Assembly (NCBI GenBank): GCA_937871785.1
Contig: CALMON010000226.1
Span: forward strand, 1-40,724
Source of the DNA: an uncultured Granulicella sp.
Lineage (GTDB): Bacteria; Acidobacteriota; Terriglobia; Terriglobales; Acidobacteriaceae
DNA: 40,724 nucleotides
Direction: 5' to 3'
Below, one piece after another: positions 32,428 through 39,717 of this stretch (position 1 is its first letter; every line of letters starts with the position of its first letter). The notes below the pieces were generated by a model, which did not search any database, was not told the origin of the DNA, and saw only the letters and a program-made list of their open reading frames with translations. The position numbers and the translations under genes are program-made.

Positions 32428-33348
32428 GTGAAGCACTACCAGGCGCGTCACGGCCTGGCTGCCGACGGCACACTTACGCCGCTGACCGTCACGTCGCTCA
32501 ACGTGCCCATGGACCAGCGCGTTCGCTCGATGAACCTCGCGCTGGAGCGCTGGCGCTGGCTGCCCGAGCCCTACGATAAACCGCGCGTGCTCGAAAACCT
32601 TGCGGAATACACGGTCCGCACCTACGACCCGGACGGTTCACTGGCTTTCAAGATGCGCACCGTCAACGGCCAGGCCGCCGGCGGGCACGAAACTCCCGTA
32701 TTCGTCCGCAAAATGCAATTCGTCGTGTTCAGGCCGTACTGGAATGTGCCGCCGTCCATCATCAAAAAAGAGCTGCTGGGCCACATCGAAAAGAGCGGCG
32801 TCGGCTATTTGGCCGCGAAAAATTTTGAAGCTGTCGGCGGGAACGGGCAGGTGGCTTCGGACTTTTCGGCGGCGGATATCGAGCACCTGCGCTTCCAGGT
32901 TCGCGAAAAACCTGGCCCGACCAATTCTCTGGGTCTCGTAAAATTCCTTTTCCCGAACGAGTATGACGTCTACATGCACTCGACCAACGAGCCGTTCCTG
33001 TTCAATCTGGCGCGACGCGACCGCTCGCATGGCTGCGTGCGTCTGCAGCATCCCGACCAGATGGCTGTATGGGTGCTGAAAGACCAGCCCGGAGATTGGG
33101 ACGAAGACAAAGTTACGGCCGCCATGAACGACGAGACGGCCAACAACAAAACCATCCAGCTCAAGAACCCACTGCCCGTCGTCGTTTTTTACCTCACCGC
33201 CGTTGCGGATGAGGACGGCTCCATGCACTTCTTCGATGACGTGTACGGCTACGACAAGGCCATGGAGCAGATCCTGGAGAAGGGCCTTCCGTATCCTTCC
33301 TCCCCCAGCAAGATCAATCCGAAACTGACCCCTGGCGAAACTGTCTAA
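32428..33348 (+). CDS. C-terminal fragment of the broken L,D-transpeptidase (intact YkuD domain)
   Basis: 306 codons from a GTG at 32428. It contains part of the peptidoglycan-binding helices (HYQARHGLAADGT), the WRWLPEP segment usual in this family, and the whole catalytic domain with His and Cys of the SHGCVR motif. It lacks signal sequence, so it would stay in the cytoplasm if made separately, away from its peptidoglycan substrate. No ribosome binding site stands before the GTG. Confidence 0.6.
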   Translation: MKHYQARHGLAADGTLTPLTVTSLNVPMDQRVRSMNLALERWRWLPEPYDKPRVLENLAEYTVRTYDPDGSLAFKMRTVNGQAAGGHETPVFVRKMQFVVFRPYWNVPPSIIKKELLGHIEKSGVGYLAAKNFEAVGGNGQVASDFSAADIEHLRFQVREKPGPTNSLGLVKFLFPNEYDVYMHSTNEPFLFNLARRDRSHGCVRLQHPDQMAVWVLKDQPGDWDEDKVTAAMNDETANNKTIQLKNPLPVVVFYLTAVADEDGSMHFFDDVYGYDKAMEQILEKGLPYPSSPSKINPKLTPGETV

Positions 33349-33431
33349 GGGATAGTCGATTCGCCGAACATCGCGCGAACTCTGTAACCGTCTATATTTA
33401 CGGGTTTGGCGTGAGAGAGCGATGGAAACCT

Positions 33432-33460
33432 TGTCATCCTTCGCTCTGCGAAGGATGACA
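33432..33460. repeat. 13-bp perfect palindrome after the L,D-transpeptidase gene
   Basis: TGTCATCCTTCGC (33432-33444) pairs with GCGAAGGATGACA (33448-33460) around TCT. It could be a terminator. Similar GTCATCCT...GAAGGATGAC palindromes are dispersed in many genomes of this and other phyla (from memory). Confidence 0.5.
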
Positions 33461-33561
33461 CCTTAGGAACGTAACGGCGGCACTGGTGGGCAATGTTTCA
33501 AGAGCCGCAGGCTTGGCGTACACCCCAGCCCGAAGCCGAACTGATACAGATAAAAAGCGCC

Positions 33562-33783
33562 TCATGAGTTGCCACGAGGCCGGGTTGTCGGTGGAGGGGT
33601 AGGCGACCGCGTATTGGCTTTCGCCGATGCATGGTTCATTTCCATGTTCTTCTGGGCAACGGCCTGACTGATGTAGTGGTTGAGTGAAACTCCATCGAGT
33701 TTCGCAAAACTACACGCCTGCTCCCGTACGGAAACAGGCAACCGGAGGAGGTATGCTCGAACTTTGCGATCGCAGTCTTCCAT
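33562..33783 (-). CDS. Orphan ribbon-helix-helix (HicB/Arc-like) protein
   Basis: 73 residues from ATG 33783, preceded by TAGGTG about 4 nt upstream; a longer frame begins at 33915 but the extra part is not protein-like. The core VRAYLLRLPVSVREQACSFAKLDGVSLNHYISQAVAQK has the ribbon-helix-helix pattern: a beta strand (LRLP), helix A, then GVSLNHYISQAV as helix B. This is the DNA-binding fold of HicB-type antitoxins and of Arc/MetJ repressors. The C-terminus is a Pro/Thr/Arg-rich tail. No HicA-like toxin lies next to it, so it may be a solitary regulator. Confidence 0.7.
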   Translation of the reverse strand: MEDCDRKVRAYLLRLPVSVREQACSFAKLDGVSLNHYISQAVAQKNMEMNHASAKANTRSPTPPPTTRPRGNS

Positions 33784-33850
33784 GGTGCACCTACATAGAT
33801 GTGTATGTCCTTTCACGCATTGCGATGCCCGGTGATTACGTTTAGATAAC

Positions 33851-33867
33851 CAGAAAGTTTCAGAAAG
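33851..33867. promoter_or_regulatory. Direct repeat CAGAAAG-TTT-CAGAAAG, possible operator
   Basis: Two 7-bp copies spaced by 3 bp (10-bp period, one helical turn) about 70-85 bp upstream of the ribbon-helix-helix gene. Such proteins commonly bind short repeats with this spacing near their own promoter. Confidence 0.4.
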
Positions 33868-33888
33868 AGTTACCTGGTCCAAAATGGA

Positions 33889-33920
33889 ACAGAGTGATAT
33901 CTCTGGCGATATCACTCTGT
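33889..33920. terminator. 13-bp perfect palindrome after dnaB
   Basis: ACAGAGTGATATC (33889-33901) pairs with GATATCACTCTGT (33908-33920) around TCTGGC, 19 nt beyond the dnaB stop. On the minus strand it is followed by TCCATTTT, so it fits a dnaB terminator; it could also act as an operator for the ribbon-helix-helix gene. Confidence 0.6.
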
Positions 33921-33938
33921 TTTCCAGCAGACATAAGC

Positions 33939-35327
33939 TCAGTACGCGTCGCTACTACCCGAGTCTCCGTGCGCCAGGTTTTCAAACCGGGTGTAGTCAG
34001 CCAGATACGCCATGTGGACCGTCCCGGTGGGTCCGTTACGCTGCTTGGCGATGATGATCTCGGCTTTTCCCTTCAGGTCTTCGTCTTCGCGGTTGTAGTA
34101 TTCCTCGCGATGAATGAACGCCACCACATCGGCATCCTGTTCGATCGAGCCGGACTCGCGCAGATCGCTGAGCAGTGGCTTCTTGTCCCCGGTGCGCTGC
34201 TCCGAGCCGCGCGAAAGCTGCGACAGCGCGACCACCGGTACGCGCAATTCTTTGGCCAGCGCCTTCAGGCCGCGCGAAACCGAGCTGACCTCCTGCGTGC
34301 GGTTTTCGAATTTCTTTTGCGTGCTGCCGGCCGACCCGGTCATAAGCTGCAGATAATCGATCACGACAAGGTCCAGGCGGCCTTCCTGCTGCATGAGCCG
34401 GCGGCACTTGGCGCGCATTTCGGCCAGCGTAATGCCGGGGGTGTCGTCGACAAACATCTTCGACGTCATTAACCGTTCGAGCGCGTTGATCAACTTGTCG
34501 CGGTCCGAACGGGGAATGAAGCCGGTTTGAATGAGCCGCGAGCCGACACTGGCTTCGGACGCTAACATACGCCGCAGCAACGACTCCTTCGACATTTCGA
34601 GAGAAAATACCGCCACCACCTTGCCGTCCTTGACGGCGCAGTTTTGCGCGATGTTGATGGCCCACGCCGTCTTGCCCATGCTGGGCCGTGCGGCGATAAT
34701 GATCAACTCCGAAGGCTGGAGTCCCGAGGTCATCTTGTCGAATTCGATATAGTGCGTCGCCAAACCGGTGACTTCGCGGCCCTGTTCGTAAAGCGCGTCG
34801 ATCGACCCGAACGAGCTGGCGACAATCTCACTTATGCCCGAAAAGCCACGATTGATTGCGGAGTCGGCGACATCCGCCAGGCGCGACTCCACATCATTGA
34901 GGACCTTGGTCGCTTCCTCGGTCTGGTCAGCGGCGGCCGCCATGCCTTCGGAAAAGATGCTCATCAACTGCCGGAGCAGACTCTTGTCCTTGACGATGCG
35001 GACGTAGCTTTCGATGTTGATGTTGCGCGGCAGGCCTTCGGTCACAAATGCCAGGTAGGCTCGGCCGCCGATCGACTCAAGCTCCTGCCGCTTTTTCAGC
35101 TCGTTGGCGACCGTGATGTAGTCGATGGCGTGGTTGACGGCAAGCAGGTCGAGGATAGCGCGGTAGATTCTCTGGTGAGAATCGAGCGAAAAATCCTCTG
35201 GCCGCAGCTTGGCCGTGGCGTCGGAGATGGCGATGGGGTCGACCAGCATGGCGCCCAGGATCACCGTTTCGGTGTGGACGGAGCCGGGCATTTCATCGGT
35301 CAAGGGGGTTGAAGCAAAAGCCGCCAT
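33939..35327 (-). CDS. dnaB: Replicative DNA helicase DnaB
   Basis: 462 residues. The N-terminal domain (SVHTETVILGAMLVDPIAIS to about 110) recruits primase; a linker helix leads into the RecA-like motor with Walker A ARPSMGKTAWAINIA, Walker B LVVIDYLQLM and the C-terminal AEIIIAKQRNGPTGTV motif with the arginine-finger region near it. The hexamer unwinds DNA at the replication fork. ATG 35327 has no usable Shine-Dalgarno, but TACACT ends 6 nt upstream, so a leaderless start is likely; the frame continues upstream only into another gene. Directly before the promoter is an array of DnaA-box-like units. No intein is present. Confidence 0.96.
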   Translation of the reverse strand: MAAFASTPLTDEMPGSVHTETVILGAMLVDPIAISDATAKLRPEDFSLDSHQRIYRAILDLLAVNHAIDYITVANELKKRQELESIGGRAYLAFVTEGLPRNINIESYVRIVKDKSLLRQLMSIFSEGMAAAADQTEEATKVLNDVESRLADVADSAINRGFSGISEIVASSFGSIDALYEQGREVTGLATHYIEFDKMTSGLQPSELIIIAARPSMGKTAWAINIAQNCAVKDGKVVAVFSLEMSKESLLRRMLASEASVGSRLIQTGFIPRSDRDKLINALERLMTSKMFVDDTPGITLAEMRAKCRRLMQQEGRLDLVVIDYLQLMTGSAGSTQKKFENRTQEVSSVSRGLKALAKELRVPVVALSQLSRGSEQRTGDKKPLLSDLRESGSIEQDADVVAFIHREEYYNREDEDLKGKAEIIIAKQRNGPTGTVHMAYLADYTRFENLAHGDSGSSDAY

Positions 35328-35333
35328 GCCTCT

Positions 35334-35339
35334 AGTGTA
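35334..35339 (-). promoter_or_regulatory. -10-like box of dnaB (leaderless arrangement)
   Basis: TACACT on the minus strand, 6 nt before the dnaB ATG. The -35 position (35357-35362, reading TCTTTT) is weak and abuts the repeat array, as expected for a promoter depending on an activator. Confidence 0.45.
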
Positions 35340-35362
35340 AGTTCGCCGGACTCGCGAAAAGA

Positions 35363-35406
35363 CTGTGGTTTGGCTGTGTGTTGGCTGTGGTTCGCCTGTG
35401 GATAGT
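35363..35406 (-). repeat. Four 11-bp tandem DnaA-box-like units upstream of dnaB
   Basis: On the plus strand the units read CTGTGGTTTGG, CTGTGTGTTGG, CTGTGGTTCGC and CTGTGGATAGT. The last contains TGTGGATAG, one base from the complement of the DnaA box TTATCCACA; the others keep TGTG and diverge after it. All point the same way with exactly 11-bp period. Confidence 0.55.
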
Positions 35407-35423
35407 TGCAAATGGAGTGACAA

Positions 35424-35449
35424 AACCGATGGCGGCCCGCAGGCCGCCA
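35424..35449 (-). terminator. Terminator of the beta-propeller-like lipoprotein gene
   Basis: TGGCGGCC and GGCCGCCA (35430-35437, 35442-35449) with a 4-nt loop; on the minus strand followed by TCGGTTTTG. Confidence 0.6.
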
Positions 35450-35472
35450 CTGGTGTAGGACATTGCTCCTGC

Positions 35473-37635
35473 TTACTGGGGCGTCGATCCCTGGTGCCCG
35501 TAGGAAAGCTGCGGCCAGGCGGGAACGGCGGTGCCGATGATCTGGACCACCGATGTGGGTGTGTAGTCCGACACCCAGATCGAGCCGGTAGAGTCGACAA
35601 TGGCGCTGCTCGGGTTGTAGATCGCAGGGTAGGTTCCTGCGGTTGTTCCTGCGTTACAGCTGGTGGCACCGCCGGGAGCCGCGCAGGGCTGCAGAGCCAC
35701 AAACGTAGCCGGGCCCGCGAGGTACTCGAACAGCGCGCTGCTGGCTGAGGTGTAGTTGGGTAGGAAGATGTTGTTGGCCCCATCGATGCCGGCAAACTCC
35801 ACACCCGCCGCGGTGATCGTGGCCGAACCGGTGCTGGTGCTGACGACCGCGGTGATGGGAAGGCCGGTGCTCACCGCGCCTACAGTTGTCGGCACCACTG
35901 TGCCCGTGCCGGCAGTAACTGTCTTTGGCGTGACGGGGACTTTATACAGCGTCGAGGTGTTGTTGACCCAACCGTTGCCGGACGAGTCGAACACGACGGT
36001 GTACCCGGCGCCTACCGTGGAACTCTCGGTCGTGGTCACGGCGGAGCCGAAGGCGGCTGTTGCTGTGGTCGGCGCCGTGTTCGAAATCAGGGTGCTGGTG
36101 GTGGTGCCGCCGTTGGCAACCGACGTTTCGGGGACGGTCCAGACGTCGCCGGAAGCATCAATGGCGAGATCGTAGGAGAACGGCCCGGTGGTGTAAGAGG
36201 CGCCGTTGTTGGTGACGGCCGTCGCGGTGGTCGTGCCAGCAGGAATTTGATAGACCGTGGGGTTGTTGGCAGTAGACGCTTCGGACGAGACAAAAATATT
36301 GTTGAACTTGTCCACCGCGACGCCGTAGGGGTAACCGGGCGCGCCGATACTGATCGCCGAGGTCAACGATCCCGCGCTGGAAACTTTCAGCACATCGGAG
36401 ACGGTACCGGTGCTGGGGCGGTTGTTGCTCAGATACGCGTTGCTGGACGTATCCGTGGCGACGAACACAGGATAGGTATAGGTGCTGTCCGTGTAGGCGT
36501 ACATGCCGGCACCGTTCGATTTAAAGGCCGCCAGAACCGTACTCGGCGTGGCGAAGGTGGGAGCGTACACGTTGTCGTTGTAGTCCAGCGCCAGCGGGTA
36601 CACCTTGCCCAGGTTCGTAGTGGTTGTGCCGACGGTAATGCCGCTGTACACAATAGCCAGCGAGAAATCCGTGGGCGCGGCCGTCAGAGCCGGCACAAAG
36701 GCGGTGATCCCCGTCGCGAGATTGTAGAAATTCTTCACGTTAGCCGCAGTGAGTGTCGGGTACTTGGCCAGGTTCACGAGCGCTTGGAGCGTGTTGGTCG
36801 GAGTCACCACCGAGGTTGTGCTGGTAGTCGGGGGCGTGGTGTAGGCGAACAGCTTGCCGCAAGTGGTGCTGGGATTGTCGCCGGAAACGCCGCCGGAAGA
36901 ATTCACGCAGGATTGTACGGAGTCGGCAATGCTGTTGAGCAGCGCCTGCGGAACGGAGCCGTTGGCGTTAGAGGGGGTGACTGTGTAGGCGTTACCGCTG
37001 GGGGCAGCGCCGTTGATCGAAACGGAGTTGACCAGGTTGAGCGCATTGGCGAATGCGTGATGGATGCCGCCGGCCGTGCAAGCCATGCTGCTTCCCGTGC
37101 CCGTGCAGGCAGGGGTCGTGGCGGTGTTATTGGCGGGAGCGCCAATGCTCACGACCGTGGAAGCGCCGGAGCCGCTGATACTGATGAAGTTGCTCAGCGA
37201 ATAAGCCGCGGCCACCGTGGTGAGCTCAGATAGCCAAAGGCTGGTTGAGCTGCTGATGTTAGCGCAGGGACCAAGCGCCGACAGCAGAATGGCATTGCTG
37301 TTGACCGCGTTCGCCCCGGTGTTGCCGCCGGCTGCCACGGCATACACCTCAGACCCGGCAACGCAGGTGTTGGTCGGGAACGTAAACTGACCGAACTGGC
37401 CGCTGGTGGTGCTGGCGAGGAAGGTGGCCGTACCGTACCCGGTGCTGCCGGTCGAATACAGACTCACTGTGGCACCGACCACGGGGTTCGAACCGCCATG
37501 GATGGTTCCCGAAATGCCGTTGCTGGTCACAGCCTGAGGGCCGACGGACGTATCGATGCCGCAGCCGGTAAGGGCGGCGGAAAGGATCAGGAGTGTTGCC
37601 GCAAGAGGAGTCTGCACAGAACGAGGAAGCGCCAT
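35473..37635 (-). CDS. Secreted lipoprotein with NHL/beta-propeller-like repeats
   Basis: 720 residues, Ser/Thr/Ala/Gly-rich. The signal (LLILSAALTGCG) ends in a lipobox, so the protein is lipid-anchored in the envelope. Residues about 35-75 look like a carboxypeptidase-regulatory-like beta sandwich (GTIHGGSNPVVGATVSLYST). From about 330 on, repeats of the type PYGVAVDKFNNIFVSS, YDLAIDASGDVWTVP, YTVVFDSSGNGWVNN and PSSAIVDSTGSIWVSD recur every 50-60 residues, the pattern of NHL/SMP-30 propeller blades. Such proteins are frequent in Acidobacteriota; the ligand is unknown. Eight or so Cys in pairs suggest disulfides. Confidence 0.75.
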   Translation of the reverse strand: MALPRSVQTPLAATLLILSAALTGCGIDTSVGPQAVTSNGISGTIHGGSNPVVGATVSLYSTGSTGYGTATFLASTTSGQFGQFTFPTNTCVAGSEVYAVAAGGNTGANAVNSNAILLSALGPCANISSSTSLWLSELTTVAAAYSLSNFISISGSGASTVVSIGAPANNTATTPACTGTGSSMACTAGGIHHAFANALNLVNSVSINGAAPSGNAYTVTPSNANGSVPQALLNSIADSVQSCVNSSGGVSGDNPSTTCGKLFAYTTPPTTSTTSVVTPTNTLQALVNLAKYPTLTAANVKNFYNLATGITAFVPALTAAPTDFSLAIVYSGITVGTTTTNLGKVYPLALDYNDNVYAPTFATPSTVLAAFKSNGAGMYAYTDSTYTYPVFVATDTSSNAYLSNNRPSTGTVSDVLKVSSAGSLTSAISIGAPGYPYGVAVDKFNNIFVSSEASTANNPTVYQIPAGTTTATAVTNNGASYTTGPFSYDLAIDASGDVWTVPETSVANGGTTTSTLISNTAPTTATAAFGSAVTTTESSTVGAGYTVVFDSSGNGWVNNTSTLYKVPVTPKTVTAGTGTVVPTTVGAVSTGLPITAVVSTSTGSATITAAGVEFAGIDGANNIFLPNYTSASSALFEYLAGPATFVALQPCAAPGGATSCNAGTTAGTYPAIYNPSSAIVDSTGSIWVSDYTPTSVVQIIGTAVPAWPQLSYGHQGSTPQ

Positions 37636-37775
37636 CGAGTCACCCGGAAACAGATTTTGTAAAGTGGTGCCAGTTTAGTCCATGCGCGGCGTTTGTCGCT
37701 CGCTTATCGGCTGCCTGGATGAAGATCGTGTAAAACGGCGACCCGAAGGCCGCCGTTCCTTGTCCGAAGCTGCCG

Positions 37776-38984
37776 TTACACTCCGGTGGACTTGTCCGTC
37801 CGCTCGGCGAACGCCTTTTGTGCCGCCACCAGTCCTGTTCCGAACGGCGCGTTCAACTGCGGCAGCTTCGTCACCACCACCTGCTCGAGCGCGCCGATCA
37901 GGGCGATGGTATCCATGTAGTCGAAATAGCCAAGGTGCGCGATGCGGAAGATTTGCCCCTTCATTTCGCCCTGGCCATTGGTGATGATCGCGCCGAAGCG
38001 AGCCTTCAGCTCCTTGACGACGATGCCGGAGTCGGTGCCTTCAGGCGCGATGATGGCCGTCGCCGCCGCGCCTGGGCCGCCCGGCGCGAACAGCTTGAAG
38101 CCCATGGCCGTCACGGCCGCACGCGTCATTGCGGCGATGGTTTCCGCGTTGTCGATCAGCTTCTTGCGGCCCTGCGCCAGGTCGCCGGCGGGGTTCTCGG
38201 GTGTCGCTGCCTGCCCGGCGATCCAGTCGAGCGCCGCGCCCAGGGCGGCGATCAGCGCAACCGCCGGCGTATAAGCGCTTTCGCCCAGCTTCGCGTTCTT
38301 GCGCTCCTTGCGCAAGTCGAAGTAATAGCGAGGGTTATAAGTGGCTTCCATGCGGTCCCAGGCACGCTCGCTGAGCGCCAGGTAGCTGAGCCCCGGAGGG
38401 ATCATCACGGCTTTTTGCGAGCCGCCGATCACCACGTCGATGTTGGTGGTATCCATATTCATGTGCGTGGTACCCAACGCCGTAATGCCGTCGACCACCA
38501 GCAGCGCGTCCGCATGCTGTTCGCGCAACAGCGCGCCCACGGCTTCGACATCGTGGCGCGCTCCGGTTGAGGTCTCGTTGCCCTGCATGAACACCACGCG
38601 GGTTTCGAGCTTCAACGCGGCCTTTACCTCGTCGAGCGTGAAGGTCTCTCCGTAGGGCTTCTGCACCACGTCGACCTCGCAACCGAAGTTTTTGCACAAC
38701 GCCGTCCAGCGCTCGCCAAACTTGCCCGCGCTCAGCACCAGCACGCGGTCGCCGGGAGAGGTCAGGTTCGACACGGATGCTTCCATGGCACCGGTGCCCG
38801 ACGACGAGAGCAGGATTACATCGTTCTTTGTGCCGATAAACTCTTTCAACTGCGCGAGCACCTTCAGGTACAGGGCGCGGAACTCCGGCGTGCGATGGTG
38901 GATGTCGGCGGCCGCCATCGCAAACTGCGCAGCGGGAAGAAGAGGTGTGGGGCCAGGGGTGAACAGGCGGACTTTACGAATCAT
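37776..38984 (-). CDS. Class V PLP aminotransferase (alanine-glyoxylate/serine-pyruvate type)
   Basis: 402 residues. Starts RKVRLFTPGPTPLLPAA, typical of the family. The PLP-binding Lys is in VIGGSQKAVMIPPGLSYL; upstream are LLSSSGTGAMEASVSNL (phosphate site), FMQGNETSTGARHDVEAVG and LLVVDGITALGTT with the Asp that pairs with the PLP nitrogen. The C-terminal domain ends FRIAHLGYFDYMDTIALIGAL. Members transfer amino groups among serine, alanine, glyoxylate, pyruvate or hydroxypyruvate; exact substrate cannot be read from sequence. Cytoplasmic dimer. TAAAAT ends 6 nt before the ATG with no Shine-Dalgarno, suggesting a leaderless mRNA. It is divergent from yqeY. Confidence 0.9.
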   Translation of the reverse strand: MIRKVRLFTPGPTPLLPAAQFAMAAADIHHRTPEFRALYLKVLAQLKEFIGTKNDVILLSSSGTGAMEASVSNLTSPGDRVLVLSAGKFGERWTALCKNFGCEVDVVQKPYGETFTLDEVKAALKLETRVVFMQGNETSTGARHDVEAVGALLREQHADALLVVDGITALGTTHMNMDTTNIDVVIGGSQKAVMIPPGLSYLALSERAWDRMEATYNPRYYFDLRKERKNAKLGESAYTPAVALIAALGAALDWIAGQAATPENPAGDLAQGRKKLIDNAETIAAMTRAAVTAMGFKLFAPGGPGAAATAIIAPEGTDSGIVVKELKARFGAIITNGQGEMKGQIFRIAHLGYFDYMDTIALIGALEQVVVTKLPQLNAPFGTGLVAAQKAFAERTDKSTGV

Positions 38985-38990
38985 GCGTCT

Positions 38991-38996
38991 ATTTTA
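38991..38996 (-). promoter_or_regulatory. -10-like box of the aminotransferase gene (leaderless arrangement)
   Basis: TAAAAT on the minus strand, 6 nt before the ATG at 38984; five of six positions match TATAAT. No Shine-Dalgarno is present. Confidence 0.5.
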
Positions 38997-39071
38997 GCGA
39001 CACGGCGCGTCCAACTGTTCGATACCCGGCGGGGCGGCAATCGCTTTCCCGGGACAAGCGAGGTGGACGGC

Positions 39072-39554
39072 ATGGCGACGATCGGTGAACGACTCGGCAC
39101 AGACATTATTGCGGCCATGAAGGCCAAGGAAGCCGACAAGCTGACGACCCTGCGCATGGTGAAAGCGGCGCTGCAGTCGAAGGAAATCGACAAGCGCGAG
39201 CCGTTGAGCGAAGACGAGCAGCAGGCCGTACTGACGACGCTGCTGAAGCAACGGCGCGACTCCGTGGAACAGTTCACCAAGGGCAACCGGCCTGAGCTGG
39301 CCGCCAAGGAGCAGGTCGAGATCGGCATCATGGAGGCCTACATGCCGGAAGCAGCCGACGAGGACGAGATCCGCACCGTCGTTGCGGGCGTCGTGAAGCA
39401 CATGACCGCGGACGCCGGCGGCCAGCGCCCGGCGCAAAAGGAAATGGGATCGGTGATGAAGGTCGTCAAGCAACGCCTGCTCGCCAGCGGCACCCGCGCG
39501 GACGGCAAGGTGATCAGCGAGATCATTAAAGCCGAATTGGGAAAGAGTGAGTGA
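39072..39554 (+). CDS. yqeY: GatB/YqeY domain protein
   Basis: 160 residues; GAGGTG 6 nt before the ATG at 39072. Motifs MKAKEADKLTTLRMVKAALQ, KQRRDSVEQFTKGNRPELA, EIGIMEAYMPEAADEDEIR and the C-terminal MGSVMKVVKQRLLASGTRAD are those of the stand-alone YqeY family. The fold equals the tail domain of GatB in tRNA-dependent amidotransferase, which binds the tRNA elbow; a role in tRNA or amino-acid metabolism is assumed but not established. Cytoplasmic. The frame is open upstream but the ribosome binding site decides the start. No gene follows it up to 39717, only a 5-bp hairpin AACCG-TTTT-CGGTT (39582-39595). Confidence 0.92.
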   Translation: MATIGERLGTDIIAAMKAKEADKLTTLRMVKAALQSKEIDKREPLSEDEQQAVLTTLLKQRRDSVEQFTKGNRPELAAKEQVEIGIMEAYMPEAADEDEIRTVVAGVVKHMTADAGGQRPAQKEMGSVMKVVKQRLLASGTRADGKVISEIIKAELGKSE

Positions 39555-39717
39555 ACAGCATGAGCTTTCGAAGCGAGCGGAAACCGTTTTCGGTTGTCGT
39601 AGCAGCACGAAAAGCGACTCACTTCGGGCGTAGGGTCGTTATTTCGGGGCTTAAGACCCGTTTATACCGCCATCACTACACCCTCGGGGAGAGCTGGGCC
39701 GACTAGGGCAGCGCCGC

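Larger units (their letters stand above)
31525..33348 (+). pseudogene. L,D-transpeptidase (YcbB/LdtD-like lipoprotein) interrupted by two in-frame TAG codons
   Basis: One reading frame continues from ATG 31525 (GAGGA 5 nt upstream) to the TAA at 33348, broken only by TAG at 32110-32112 and TAG at 32398-32400; no frameshift is needed. Restored length would be 607 residues. Order: lipoprotein signal (LACSLLAVSGC), scaffold domain (LKWADYSDYQAQVKQFYDAR onward), peptidoglycan-binding part (EFADAVKHYQARHGLAADGT), and YkuD catalytic domain with HSTNEPFLFN and the active-site RDRSHGCVRLQHP. The first TAG sits where LVQADDIPA would be expected (CAG to TAG). The second follows a run of 13 T that encodes four Phe. 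TAG is used as an ordinary stop by many genes here, so recoding is unlikely. Decay, assembly error or suppression remain possible. Confidence 0.75.

Noticed and set aside
33562-33915. 117-residue version of the ribbon-helix-helix protein
   Set aside because: The first 44 codons are not protein-like, and the downstream ATG has a better ribosome binding site and family-like start.
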